A DNA stretch of 64,000 bases from Thalassospira profundimaris. Lineage in GTDB: Bacteria; Pseudomonadota; Alphaproteobacteria; Rhodospirillales; Thalassospiraceae. A program made the position numbers and the translations under genes. The DNA is taken from contig NZ_JPWI01000004.1 in the NCBI RefSeq assembly GCF_003326795.1, forward strand, positions 1 to 64,000. Reading direction: 5' to 3'. A model generated the notes under the pieces. That model was not told the DNA's origin, ran no database searches, and saw only the letters and a program-made list of their open reading frames with translations. Positions 16,399 through 25,632 of this stretch are shown here, piece after piece (within the stretch, counting starts at the first letter, position 1; every line of letters starts with the position of its first letter).

Positions 16399-16866
16399 AT
16401 GAAAACCTTCACTGCGACACCGAGCGACATCGAGCGCAAATGGTTCGTGGTCGACGCTGAAGACGTCGTCCTTGGCCGCCTTGCTGCTGTTGTTGCCAAC
16501 CGTCTTCGTGGTAAACACAAAGCAATGTTTACCCCGCACATGGACTGTGGCGATCACATCGTCATCGTCAATGCCGAAAAAGTCAAACTGACTGGCCGTA
16601 AACTTCAGAACAAGAAGTTCTACTGGCACACCGGTTACCCGGGCGGCATTAAAGAACGCACCATGGACAAGCTCCTGAACGGTGAGCATCCGGAACGTGT
16701 GATCATCAAAGCTGTTGAGCGTATGATGTCCCGTGGTCCGCTGCGCAGCCAGGTTCTTTCCAAACTGCACGTTTATGCTGGTACCGAGCATCCGCATGAA
16801 GCTCAGAAGCCGGAAGTCCTCGACGTTGCGGCTATGAACGAAAAGAACAAGCGGAGTGCTAAATAA
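16399..16866 (+). CDS. rplM: Large ribosomal subunit protein L13 (uL13)
   Basis: L13 (155 aa) is an early-assembling protein of the 50S subunit. Typical segments are [48 protein letters not shown] and MLSRG-like [18 protein letters not shown]. The start at [15 protein letters not shown] matches the family; a longer frame from 16321 does not. It shares the TAATG overlap with rpsI, so the two are translated together. Confidence 0.98.
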   Translation: MKTFTATPSDIERKWFVVDAEDVVLGRLAAVVANRLRGKHKAMFTPHMDCGDHIVIVNAEKVKLTGRKLQNKKFYWHTGYPGGIKERTMDKLLNGEHPERVIIKAVERMMSRGPLRSQVLSKLHVYAGTEHPHEAQKPEVLDVAAMNEKNKRSAK

Positions 16867-17351
16867 TGGCCGACACCAAAACTCTTGAAGATCTCAAGGA
16901 TCTGGCACAGGGCGGTGAAACCGCAGCTGCCGAAGGCACCCTGCCGGAGCCGAAGATCGACGCACAGGGCCGTTCCTATGCAACTGGCCGTCGTAAAAAC
17001 GCAATTGCACGTGTCTGGATCAAGCCGGGCTCGGGTAAAGTCACCGTCAATGGCCGTGAATTCGAAGACTACTTCGCACGTCCGGTTCTGCGCATGGTGA
17101 TCAACCAGCCGTTCGGCGTTACCGATCGTAAAGATCAGTTCGACGTCGTTTGCACCGTTTCCGGTGGTGGTCTTTCGGGCCAGGCTGGCGCAGTTCGTCA
17201 CGGTATCTCCCGTGCGCTGACCCTGTTCGAGCCGGCACTGCGTGGTTCGCTCAAGGCTGGCGGGTTCCTTACCCGTGACTCGCGTGCAGTTGAACGTAAA
17301 AAATACGGTCGCGCCAAAGCCCGTCGTAGCTTCCAGTTCTCGAAGCGCTAA
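16866..17351 (+). CDS. rpsI: Small ribosomal subunit protein S9 (uS9)
   Basis: S9 (161 aa) sits in the 30S head, with its basic C-terminal tail reaching the P-site tRNA. The core begins at [27 protein letters not shown] and ends with the conserved [17 protein letters not shown] tail. An N-terminal extension of about 35 acidic residues is common in alphaproteobacteria. The start codon overlaps the rplM stop by one base. A strong terminator follows. Confidence 0.98.
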   Translation: MADTKTLEDLKDLAQGGETAAAEGTLPEPKIDAQGRSYATGRRKNAIARVWIKPGSGKVTVNGREFEDYFARPVLRMVINQPFGVTDRKDQFDVVCTVSGGGLSGQAGAVRHGISRALTLFEPALRGSLKAGGFLTRDSRAVERKKYGRAKARRSFQFSKR

Positions 17352-17381
17352 ACCGGCACGCTTACGCGATACGCGATTTCA

Positions 17382-17416
17382 AGAAGGCCCGCTGGTTCAG
17401 CGGGCCTTCTTTTTTT
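17382..17416 (+). terminator. Terminator of rplM-rpsI
   Basis: AGAAGGCCCGCT and AGCGGGCCTTCT pair perfectly and are followed by six T. Confidence 0.95.
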
Positions 17417-17482
17417 GTGCTTTTTTCACGGCAATTGTGGAAAAGCAGCCTTTAAACCCCTGATTTGAAAGGGACCACCATT

Positions 17483-18382
17483 ATGCAGTACAGAAAGCTG
17501 CACGACGCCGACCTCGATGCCGCAAACGCATTCCTTGCCAATCATGCAGCGACCAGCATGGTTCTGCGCGGGAACCTGCGAACTGCCGGTATCGAGCGAC
17601 GCCGTCATCCGCTTTCTGGAACGTATTTTGGTGCGGTGGATGCAAGCGGTGCGATCAGTGCTGTCATTGCGCAGTTTGGCAGTGGCAATGTTTTTGTCCA
17701 GTCGGGCAATGAAGCAGGCGCGCCGTCGGGGCTGGTTGATGTGTTTCGCTCCGAAATGACGGGTCCGGTTGCAGGTGTGTTCGGAGATGCGGATCAGGCG
17801 GCTGATCTTCTCGATCAGCTTGGGCTTTCGGATGCGGATTTTGCGATCAATGCGTCAGATTTTCTTTATGACCTCGATCTTGCCAAGCTGATTGTGCCGA
17901 TCAATGCGCGGGCCGATGATTTTCAGATGGTCGATGCGGAAAAGGTTGAACGCAGCACGCTTCTGAGCTGGTTGCGCGCTTATGAGATCGAGGCACTGGG
18001 GGCCGAAGATACCCCGGTTCTGGATAGCAAGATCGCATCACGTCTTGTTCATGCCCTTGATGCACGCAACATGTGGGCGCTGATTGTTGATGGCAAGGCG
18101 GTCAGTCTTTCCGGATTCAATGCCCAGATGCCCGATATGGTACAGGTCGGACCGGTCTGGACCCCGCCGGAATTCCGGTCCAACGGTTATGCCCGCATTC
18201 TGGTTGCCAAGACACTACTGGCAGCACGCGCGCGCGGGGTTACCCGTGCGATCCTGTCAACCGACAGCGAAGCTGCTGCCAGGGCCTATGAGGCGCTTGG
18301 TTTCCAGAAGATCGGGCGCTATCGCTTGGCGCTGCTTAAAAGCCCGGTCACACCAAGTGTGACGGAGCGTGCCCTTTCTTGA
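17483..18382 (+). CDS. GNAT-family N-acetyltransferase
   Basis: This 299-residue protein has a C-terminal GNAT fold (about 155-285) with the acetyl-CoA loop in PPEFRSNGYARILVAKTLL and the last strand in AARAYEALGFQKIGRYRLALL. The N-terminal half (MQYRKLHDADLDAANAFL...) resembles a degenerate second GNAT half, as in several two-domain acetyltransferases. The substrate is unknown. I use the ATG at 17483, which follows AAAGGGA at good spacing, rather than the TTG at 17465. It is monocistronic. Confidence 0.85.
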   Translation: MQYRKLHDADLDAANAFLANHAATSMVLRGNLRTAGIERRRHPLSGTYFGAVDASGAISAVIAQFGSGNVFVQSGNEAGAPSGLVDVFRSEMTGPVAGVFGDADQAADLLDQLGLSDADFAINASDFLYDLDLAKLIVPINARADDFQMVDAEKVERSTLLSWLRAYEIEALGAEDTPVLDSKIASRLVHALDARNMWALIVDGKAVSLSGFNAQMPDMVQVGPVWTPPEFRSNGYARILVAKTLLAARARGVTRAILSTDSEAAARAYEALGFQKIGRYRLALLKSPVTPSVTERALS

Positions 18383-18442
18383 TGCGGATTGATGCTGTCA
18401 GAGGCAGGTGCCAATCCATTTATTCACGATTGTTATATGCAT

Positions 18443-18477
18443 GCCACCAGCGTTGATGCTGGTGGCGTGTGTTTTCT
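18443..18477 (+). terminator. Terminator after the GNAT gene
   Basis: GCCACCAGC and GCTGGTGGC pair around GTTGAT and are followed by GTGTGTTTTC. Confidence 0.65.
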
Positions 18478-18637
18478 ATGATCAGGCCGTGTCACCGAAA
18501 TTTGACAATCGAAGATATCGATTTGGGCGCATGGCGGTTAAACTTGCTTAAAGGGTGTGCGGCCATAATGGCTGGCTTGAAAATCATAGATGATGTGAAT
18601 ATTTGCCTGCCCTAAGGGATATCAGAGAGGAAGATTG

Positions 18638-19414
18638 ATGAAGAACTACTTCGTGATCACAGCCGGACGTACCGGCTCTGCCTGGCTGGCGGATTTTCTG
18701 TCTGAGAACCTGAAAATAGAAGCAATCCACGAACCGCTCGAGATTGATGATTTTGGCACCCGGATGCCGGATATCCGGACCATGAGAACGTTCAATAACT
18801 TCGGGAATAACGACTTCATCAAGGATTTCTGGCAGCGAAAGTTCAAAACCATTCCGGATGAAGGCATTTATGCCGAGACAAATCATACCCTGTGCAAATG
18901 CGGGTTGGTCGAGAATGTCATCGCAAATGACCGGGCTGATTTCACAACACTGATTATTCTTAAGAGAAATATTGTAAAACAATGTGTTAGTTATCTCGTC
19001 CGCCATGATTTCGGTAATATCACGATCCCTTGGCAGTGGTATCTGCATCCTTCCTATTCAAGAAAAATAATCAATGCTCAGGCGTTTTCGCAGTTTGGCG
19101 CATTGGGGATGCCGCTTTGGTATTGTTACGAGATGGCTGCGCGGCAGGAATATTACCGGCAGAAATATGCCGACAAGATCGAAATGATTGAAGTGTCTCT
19201 TGATCAAGCGGTGCATGAAGAGGGGGCCAAGTCCTTTCTGAAAGGCCTTGGTATTGCCGGGGACTGCATCATGCCGCCGCAAAAAAATGCCAATAAGGCA
19301 AAGCCAAGCGAAGAAGTGATGAAACAGGTTTCGCATATTGTTGATCAGATCAATTTTGATGAGGCCAAAGTTGTCAGAGAGGCCATCAAAGGTGGTTTCA
19401 GTTTTGAGCCATAA
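18638..19414 (+). CDS. Sulfotransferase-like P-loop protein
   Basis: This 258-residue protein opens with YFVITAGRTGSAWLADFL, matching the 5'-phosphosulfate-binding loop of Stf0/Stf3-like sulfotransferases, which take sulfate from PAPS. LIILKRNIVKQCVSYLV fits the second (3'-phosphate) region, where an Arg and Ser bind PAPS. The acceptor may be a carbohydrate or lipid; nothing nearby reveals it. The ATG at 18638 follows GAGAGGAAG. Codon use and base composition look AT-richer than the neighbours, a mild hint of transfer. Distance from well-studied enzymes keeps the call moderate. Confidence 0.65.
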   Translation: MKNYFVITAGRTGSAWLADFLSENLKIEAIHEPLEIDDFGTRMPDIRTMRTFNNFGNNDFIKDFWQRKFKTIPDEGIYAETNHTLCKCGLVENVIANDRADFTTLIILKRNIVKQCVSYLVRHDFGNITIPWQWYLHPSYSRKIINAQAFSQFGALGMPLWYCYEMAARQEYYRQKYADKIEMIEVSLDQAVHEEGAKSFLKGLGIAGDCIMPPQKNANKAKPSEEVMKQVSHIVDQINFDEAKVVREAIKGGFSFEP

Positions 19415-19544
19415 CTGAGCGGTCCCGGTGACAATCTTTGACAGCTTTCGGAAGCCCTGACGTCGTTTCTTGGCCTTTAATAGCTGTCATTCAGGTTTGA
19501 TCGATCTGTCCGTCAGATGCCCGTAAGCCGGATGAGTAACTGCT

Positions 19545-20894
19545 GTGAAATGCAATCTGCCATTTCGTCGGATGAAGAATTTGGTTGTGCCGGTTGTGTT
19601 GGTGCTGGCAGGAACTTTTGGTTTGTTTTCATCGGGCAACGGTGCGCAGGCACAGGATCTTGCGCAGGTTCTGTATCGTTTTGAGAACCGGGCTTTGACA
19701 CTTGGACGCTACGGGGCGGTTGCGACATTCCAGCAGCGGCTTTTTGCGCAAGCCGCCAATTGTGCCGGTAAGCCTGCCAATAGCTATGGCAAGGCCGATG
19801 GCGTGGTGGGGGCCAAGACCCGTCAGGCGATCATTGATCTTCAGCCATGCCTGAATTCGGCAGTACGTGCTGCGGTCGGTGCGGAAAGTTACGGGGCGAT
19901 CACGACAGGTCTTTGGCGACTTTTGATGCCGCCGCAATTGCCGCCACCCGATGCAATCGAGCGGGCCAATCAACTGACCTTCGCACTGGAAGGAACAGAT
20001 TACGACGTGATCCAGTTCAATTTCTGCCAGTCCGCCAATCCGCGCAGCGGCAAGCGGTATCTTGAAGGCGATCCATATTGCTTTACCAATGATCCGCGCG
20101 CCTATCTGACATGGGGGCCGCGCGGGGCAACTGCCGGGGCAGGGGCGGAAATCCAGCAAATTCTGTTTGCGGCCGAGCGCGCCAATCCCGGATTGCTGCG
20201 TGATATCTTTGGTCCCTTTACCGAAGATATGCACAGACTTGCTCTTGGTAATAATGATGCGGCCTTTGATTTGTTGTGTGCGATCTGGGTGAATGACCGC
20301 GAACGTGCTGATTTTACCCGGCGTTTTGCCGCCTATGGCGCGCGTGCCGAGGTGCAGGAATCCTATCGCCGGGTTTATGATGCGGCCAATGCCGATGGCG
20401 GCAAGATTGCGCGATTCTTCAAATTGTATGCGTCAATAAAACCGCTTATCAGGCGTGATCCGACCGAGATTGATCTGGCATTTTTCATCGACCGCGCAAC
20501 ACATGGTTCGGTGCCGCCAAGCGACATCAGCCAGCTGGTCAGCCAGATGACCAAATTTGTCACCCGCACGCGCAATTTGCCAAGCCCGGGCAATCTGCGC
20601 AAACAGCTTGCCGCCTGGCTTCCGAGCCATCACAAATATAATGACCGGCTGGCGCGCGATGCTATCTTTCTGGTCGATGATCCCGACGTCGTGGTGTCGG
20701 ACGCGCACCGTCGCATGTGGTTGCAGCGATCAGGTCTTAAAGCCAGTGATTTTGGCTTGTCGGATCGACGATATGTCGCAAGCTACCCGGTCGCGGCACC
20801 GACCGGATATGAGCAGATCGAGAAATTCTATACCGTTCTGCCACAGGACAAACGTGCCTGTCCGTCAACAGTACGCCGGGCACGCAAGAAATAA
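19545..20894 (+). CDS. Secreted peptidoglycan-binding-like protein
   Basis: This 449-residue protein has an N-terminal signal peptide (VPVVLVLAGTFGLFSSGNGAQAQ) and then a segment resembling a PG_binding_1 repeat (about 55-110, with YGKADGVVGAKTRQAIIDLQ), which in other proteins binds the cell wall. The remaining 300 residues are helical and not recognised; four Cys could form disulfides. The listed start is GTG; the ATG at 19572 (MKNLVVPV) is equally plausible and gives a more usual signal peptide. It is probably periplasmic. Confidence 0.72.
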   Translation: MKCNLPFRRMKNLVVPVVLVLAGTFGLFSSGNGAQAQDLAQVLYRFENRALTLGRYGAVATFQQRLFAQAANCAGKPANSYGKADGVVGAKTRQAIIDLQPCLNSAVRAAVGAESYGAITTGLWRLLMPPQLPPPDAIERANQLTFALEGTDYDVIQFNFCQSANPRSGKRYLEGDPYCFTNDPRAYLTWGPRGATAGAGAEIQQILFAAERANPGLLRDIFGPFTEDMHRLALGNNDAAFDLLCAIWVNDRERADFTRRFAAYGARAEVQESYRRVYDAANADGGKIARFFKLYASIKPLIRRDPTEIDLAFFIDRATHGSVPPSDISQLVSQMTKFVTRTRNLPSPGNLRKQLAAWLPSHHKYNDRLARDAIFLVDDPDVVVSDAHRRMWLQRSGLKASDFGLSDRRYVASYPVAAPTGYEQIEKFYTVLPQDKRACPSTVRRARKK

Positions 20895-21079
20895 CCGGCC
20901 TCATATACAAGCACCTCATCTACAAGCATTTGAGCATCATGCTTAATTTGCATGGGGATATTGCGGTTTATCAGGGATATTTGCGGCCTAATTGCTTGCA
21001 TCTGGTGGGCTTGTTTGCCAACATCCGCACGTTATCAATACCCGTTCATCACGGGTGCCTAACTTGGAGCAAGATTTAA

Positions 21080-22126
21080 ATGAGTGACGTCAAGGTCAAA
21101 GTCGGAATTCTCGGTGCCAGTGGCTATACCGGGGCAGAGCTGGTTCGCATTCTTGCGCATCATGCTGCCGCGGAAATCACCCTGCTGACCGCCGACCGAC
21201 GAGCCGGGCGTCCGTTCGGGGAAGTTTTCCCGCATCTTGCCCATATCAAATTGCCAACCATGATCTCGATTGCCGAGGCCGACTGGTCAACGGTTGACGT
21301 GATTTTCTGCGCACTGCCCCATGGCACCACGCAGGAAGTCATTGCCGGTCTGCCCGCGCATGTGAAGGTCGTCGATCTGTCGGCGGACTTCCGCCTGTTT
21401 GATCCGGCGACCTACAAGGAATGGTATGGCGCAGAACATGCCGCACAGGATTTGCAGAAAGAGGTCGTCTATGGCCTGACCGAACTGCACCGTGAAAAGA
21501 TCAAGAATGCACGTGTTGTTGCCAATCCGGGTTGCTATCCGACCCCGGTACAGCTGGCACTGACCCCGCTTCTTGAAGGCAAACTGGTTCATGCTGATGA
21601 CATCATCATTGATGCCAAATCCGGTGTGACCGGTGCGGGCCGTGCGCCGAAGGAAGGCACGCTTTATGCCGAGGTGACCGAGGGCATTCATGCCTATGGC
21701 ACCGGTGGGCATCGTCATGCGCCTGAAATCGAGCAGGGCCTCGCATGGGCGAGCGGTCAGGACGTGGTTGTGAACTTTTCGCCGCATCTGATGCCGATGA
21801 GCCGCGGTATCCTTGAATCCATCTATGTCAAAATGACCGATGGCACCACGGCCGAAGACATTCAGGCAGCACTCGAAAAGCGTTTCGAGGGCGAGCCGTT
21901 TGTACGTGTCCTGCCATTCGGTGTGACCCCGCAGACCCGTCATGTGCGTGGTTCGAACTACGTCCTGATGGGCGTGGTCAAGGATCGCGTACCGGGCCGT
22001 GTGATCATTGTTGCGGTTGAGGACAATCTGGTCAAAGGCGCATCGGGCCAGGCGGTTCAGAACATGAATGTGATGCTGGGCCTACCGGAAACCATGGGGC
22101 TCGAGATTGAGCCGCTGTTCCCGTAA
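21080..22126 (+). CDS. argC: N-acetyl-gamma-glutamyl-phosphate reductase
   Basis: ArgC (348 aa) reduces N-acetylglutamyl phosphate to the semialdehyde with NADPH in arginine biosynthesis. The Rossmann loop is VGILGASGYTGAELVRIL; the active-site cysteine lies in VVANPGCYPTPVQLAL; AYGTGGHRHAPEIEQ and SPHLMPMSRGI are characteristic. The start follows TTGGAGC. A small hairpin (ACCCGT / ACGGGT) sits in the leader at 21040-21056. No other arg gene is adjacent. Confidence 0.97.
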   Translation: MSDVKVKVGILGASGYTGAELVRILAHHAAAEITLLTADRRAGRPFGEVFPHLAHIKLPTMISIAEADWSTVDVIFCALPHGTTQEVIAGLPAHVKVVDLSADFRLFDPATYKEWYGAEHAAQDLQKEVVYGLTELHREKIKNARVVANPGCYPTPVQLALTPLLEGKLVHADDIIIDAKSGVTGAGRAPKEGTLYAEVTEGIHAYGTGGHRHAPEIEQGLAWASGQDVVVNFSPHLMPMSRGILESIYVKMTDGTTAEDIQAALEKRFEGEPFVRVLPFGVTPQTRHVRGSNYVLMGVVKDRVPGRVIIVAVEDNLVKGASGQAVQNMNVMLGLPETMGLEIEPLFP

Positions 22127-22151
22127 GCGATCCGAAGTCAGATAAAATGAC

Positions 22152-22184
22152 AAAAGGCGCACCCAGTCGGGTGCGCCTTTTGCT
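22152..22184. terminator. Shared bidirectional terminator, argC and MocR gene
   Basis: AAAAGGCGCACCC and GGGTGCGCCTTTT pair perfectly, giving a T-run in both directions between the two convergent genes. Confidence 0.9.
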
Positions 22185-22195
22185 TTTGGGGCCGG

Positions 22196-23611
22196 TCATG
22201 GGCGCATGGCGCGTTCAAGCACGTCGAATATTTTGGGGTTCTGACATTGCGCCACGTTAAAGCGCATCAGATTTCCTGCTGATTGCGAGATGCTAAAGAC
22301 ATTGCCCGGTGCAAGGACCACACCATCGCCAAGGGCATTGCGGGCTACTTGCGCGGCATCGATCCCGTCGGGTAACGCACACCATAAAAACAGTCCGGCA
22401 TTTGGCGTAACAACGGGATAGATACCAAGTGATGCAAGACGTTTTGCCGTCTGGGTCATGGTGTGCGAAAGCCGGTCTCGCAGCCCGTCCATATGTTTGC
22501 GATAGGTGCCATCCTTAAGCACGGCATGGACCAGTTCCGGGGCAAGATTACTGCTTGAAAAGCCGGTGGCGACCTTAAGGTCAATCAGGCCGTCAACCCA
22601 TTCAGGCCGGGTAGCGATATAGCCGCAACGTATTGAGGCGGAAAGCGTTTTGGAAAAGCTTCCGATGTGAATAACCCGCTCCATCCCGCCCATGGCAGCC
22701 AGACGCGGGGACGGTTGGTTTTCAAAATCGGCAAAGATGTCATCTTCTATGATGATCAGATCATGCTGATCCGCAATTTTCAGAACCTTGTGGGCGACCT
22801 GTGGTGACAAAGACGCACCGGTCGGGTTGTGAAGGCCGGAATTGGTGATGTAAAGGCGGGGCTTGTGGGTGGCGAGGATGTCTGCAAAGGCATCAATATC
22901 CGGGCCGTTCGGGCCAAAGGGCACACTGACGATATTGGCGCGGTGCGCCCGCAAAAGCGCACAGAAATTGAAATAGCAGGGATCGTCAATCAGGACGGTG
23001 TCACCCGGTTCGATCAGAAACCGGCAGAGCATATCAATCGCCTGCGTACCCGATTCCGTCAAAAGGATCTGGTCGGGACCGGCTTCGATCCCGAAAGTCG
23101 CCAGGCGTCGTGACAACAATTGTCGCAAGGGCGCAAGGCCAAGCGGCGTACCATATTCGGTCAGAACGGTGTCAGTTGCGCGCGAAAGATTGCGCAAGGC
23201 GCGCCTGATCGATGTTTCGGGCATCCAGTCGGCTGGCAACCAGCCGCAACCGGGTTTGAGCATATCGGGTCTGGCATCAAGCGACTGGCGCGACACCCAG
23301 AACGGATCAATCGCCCGGTCAAGTTTCGGGCCGATCTGGGCAATCGACAGCGGCGCAGTGTGACCCGATACATAAAAGCCCGATCCGCGCCGTGACTGTA
23401 TGGTGCCGTCGGCAACCAGCCGGTCATAGGCCTCGACCACAGTAGAGTTCGACACAGCCATCTGACGTGCGCAGGCGCGGATTGACGGTAGTTTGTCACC
23501 CGATAGCAGGTTGCGCGTTGCGATCCGGTCACGGATGGTTGCCATGACTTGGGAAACAAGGGTGCCATCCTTGCCGGTGGTGCTGTTGTTCGCGGGCCGG
23601 TGAAAGGTCAC
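22196..23611 (-). CDS. MocR-type transcriptional regulator (GntR wHTH fused to aminotransferase fold)
   Basis: This 471-residue regulator joins a GntR winged helix (about 15-80; GDKLPSIRACARQMAVSNSTVVEAYDRLVADG) to a class I aminotransferase-like domain that binds PLP. The PLP lysine is in HIGSFSKTLSASIRCGY, and NSGLHNPTGASLS is conserved. I prefer the GTG at 23611, which follows AAAGGGC; the ATG at 23722 would run across the promoter and into the divergent gene. Its neighbour is an EamA exporter, and MocR proteins often control such adjacent genes, so it probably regulates that transporter in response to an amine or amino acid. Confidence 0.9.
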   Translation of the reverse strand: MTFHRPANNSTTGKDGTLVSQVMATIRDRIATRNLLSGDKLPSIRACARQMAVSNSTVVEAYDRLVADGTIQSRRGSGFYVSGHTAPLSIAQIGPKLDRAIDPFWVSRQSLDARPDMLKPGCGWLPADWMPETSIRRALRNLSRATDTVLTEYGTPLGLAPLRQLLSRRLATFGIEAGPDQILLTESGTQAIDMLCRFLIEPGDTVLIDDPCYFNFCALLRAHRANIVSVPFGPNGPDIDAFADILATHKPRLYITNSGLHNPTGASLSPQVAHKVLKIADQHDLIIIEDDIFADFENQPSPRLAAMGGMERVIHIGSFSKTLSASIRCGYIATRPEWVDGLIDLKVATGFSSSNLAPELVHAVLKDGTYRKHMDGLRDRLSHTMTQTAKRLASLGIYPVVTPNAGLFLWCALPDGIDAAQVARNALGDGVVLAPGNVFSISQSAGNLMRFNVAQCQNPKIFDVLERAMRP

Positions 23612-23720
23612 TGTATTGCCCTTTGTCTCAGTACAGTTTGCTATATTTGTATTGTATTGTGTCTGGTGACGTGCACTTGGGCAAGTCAAAGATATCTCTG
23701 TCATTGTGATGGAGGTATTC
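23612..23720. promoter_or_regulatory. Divergent promoter region of the MocR and EamA genes
   Basis: This 109-bp region contains short repeats expected of a MocR operator: TGTATTGTATTGTG in direct repetition and CTGTATTG ... CAGTACAG. Exact operators and promoters need mapping. Confidence 0.4.
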
Positions 23721-24593
23721 ATGGCACGGGTTGCTTATCAAACACGCGCTGGCTGGCTGAGCGGCATGATGGGAATTGTGATTTTCAGTGGTTCCTTGCC
23801 TGCGACCAGACTGGCGGTGATGGATTTCGATCCGGTATTCCTGACTGTGGCCCGTGCTGCGATTGCCGGGTGTCTGGCGCTTGCGATCCTTCTGGTATCA
23901 AAGCCTGTACGACCGCAGAAATCGCAATGGACATCGCTTTTGGTGGTGGCGGGCGGCGTGGTTGTCGGCTTTCCGTTGCTGACGGCTCTTGCGCTTGAAC
24001 ATATCAGTTCTGCAAGATCGATTGTGTTTATCGGATTGCTGCCGCTTGCCACGGCGATTTTCGGGATGCTGCGTGGAGGCGAACGACCACGCCCGGTTTT
24101 CTGGCTGTTCTCGGTCTTGGGGAGTGTGCTGGTGGCCGGATTTGCAGCGATTGGCAGTGAACCCGGTGCGCTTTCAGGTGACCTTTATATGCTGGGCGCT
24201 GTCATTGTCTGTGGTCTTGGCTATGCCGAAGGCGGGAAGCTTTCGCGGCATCTTGGCGGGTGGCAGGTGATCTGCTGGGCGCTGGTGATATCGCTTGTTC
24301 CGATGGTAATCCTGTGCGGGCTGACACTGCCGGACAGTACCGACGCGATTGGACTATCGGCATGGCTTGGGCTTGGTTACGTGTCACTGTTTAGCATGCT
24401 GATCGGGTTTTTCTTCTGGTATCGCGGACTGGCATTGGGCGGGATCGCCACGGTCGGTCAGTTGCAGCTTTTACAACCCTTCATGGGATTGATGCTGGCT
24501 TCAATGATTTTGGCCGAGCCGGTCAGCTGGGCGATGATTGTCGTCACGCTTGCGGTTGTGTTGTGTGTTGCAGGGGCCAAAAAATTTGCCTGA
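23721..24593 (+). CDS. EamA-family (DMT superfamily) transporter
   Basis: This 290-residue inner-membrane protein has about ten helices arranged as two EamA repeats (roughly 12-140 and 150-288). GSLPATRLAVMDFDPVFLTVARAAIAG and the second-half FFFWYRGLALGGIATVGQLQLLQPFMGL are typical. Members export metabolites such as amino acids. The ATG at 23721 follows GGAGG; GTG 23706 and ATG 23709 are less likely. It is divergent from the MocR regulator that probably controls it. Confidence 0.9.
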   Translation: MARVAYQTRAGWLSGMMGIVIFSGSLPATRLAVMDFDPVFLTVARAAIAGCLALAILLVSKPVRPQKSQWTSLLVVAGGVVVGFPLLTALALEHISSARSIVFIGLLPLATAIFGMLRGGERPRPVFWLFSVLGSVLVAGFAAIGSEPGALSGDLYMLGAVIVCGLGYAEGGKLSRHLGGWQVICWALVISLVPMVILCGLTLPDSTDAIGLSAWLGLGYVSLFSMLIGFFFWYRGLALGGIATVGQLQLLQPFMGLMLASMILAEPVSWAMIVVTLAVVLCVAGAKKFA

Positions 24594-24605
24594 ATGGCGA
24601 TATCG

Positions 24606-25523
24606 TCACTGGATCGGCTGCGTTGCGTCGGGATTGTCGTCCCGGGAATGCTGGCTCGGCCCCTTGTCGGGCCAATATTGCTCGTGAAGGCGGTCAATGA
24701 AGCCTTCATCAAGCAGGTCTTGCATGATCTGAGATATCTGTTCGGTGCGCGCCATCAGGGGGGATTTGCGCGAAACGGCCATATGGATGTCGTTGTGATG
24801 CCCTGACCGGAACGGGGCCTTGACGATTGTGTCTTCCAGATGATCGCGACGAATTTCGAAATCGGCGTTGGAATCCGATCCAACGATGGCATCAAGCCGT
24901 TTGGCATTGAGCATCCGAAGTAAAATGATCTCGCTGCCAGCTTCGAACTTATCAAGGGACGTGTCGCTATCAAACGGTTCAAAATAACGTGAATCGACCA
25001 CAGCCCCAATGGTCAGATTGCGCAGATCGCCGTAATCGGTGATCGAAACCGGGTTTTCACGATTATAGTAAAAGACCGGTGTCACCTGGCTATAGGGCGG
25101 GGTGACGTAATGGGCAAATTCCGCGCGTTCTTTGGTGAAGGCAAAGCTTGTAAGGACATCTATTTGTCCGTCTTCAAGTGTTTTCAGACAACGCCGCCAG
25201 GGGCAGGGGTGCAAATCAAGTTCCAGTCCGAGGCGACGGGCAATTTCGGTGAGTAGCGCAACATCAATCCCGTGCCGGGAGCCATCTTCATCCTCAATCA
25301 CAAACGGTTCCCAGACGGAAAATGCTGCAATCAGCAATCCGTTGTCGGTCCGGTTAAAGGATGGTTCGTGCGCATCTGTCGGGCCTGCGAAAAACAAACC
25401 TGCAAAAATTCCGGCCACAGCTGCGCCGATAGCACGGGTCAAAAAACGCGTGGCAGTTGTAAGGACAAGGCTGGATGGCATGGATATGATCATGAGCAAG
25501 ATTTGTTGCGACAGGGTTTCCAT
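24606..25523 (-). CDS. Periplasmic solute-binding protein, family 3 (PBPb)
   Basis: This 305-residue protein has a hydrophobic leader and then the type 2 periplasmic-binding fold: LLIAAFSVWEPFVIEDEDGSRHGIDVALLTEIARRLG, HPCPWRRCLKTLEDGQIDVLTSFAFTKERAEFAHY and the hinge-return IVGSDSNADFEIRR. No permease or ATPase genes are adjacent, so it may work with a distant ABC transporter or as a sensor. The N-terminus is uncertain: ATG at 25523, 25493 or 25481 could all start a signal peptide. It converges with the EamA gene 12 bp away. Confidence 0.82.
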   Translation of the reverse strand: METLSQQILLMIISMPSSLVLTTATRFLTRAIGAAVAGIFAGLFFAGPTDAHEPSFNRTDNGLLIAAFSVWEPFVIEDEDGSRHGIDVALLTEIARRLGLELDLHPCPWRRCLKTLEDGQIDVLTSFAFTKERAEFAHYVTPPYSQVTPVFYYNRENPVSITDYGDLRNLTIGAVVDSRYFEPFDSDTSLDKFEAGSEIILLRMLNAKRLDAIVGSDSNADFEIRRDHLEDTIVKAPFRSGHHNDIHMAVSRKSPLMARTEQISQIMQDLLDEGFIDRLHEQYWPDKGPSQHSRDDNPDATQPIQ

Positions 25524-25632
25524 CTTTTCATGTTAGAATTTAAACTGCCAAATCAAGAGAGACCGCACCGCGAGATATACGATTTCACAAGGTGGCGATG
25601 TCTGAACACAAGTTACGAAAGGTCATCTGACC

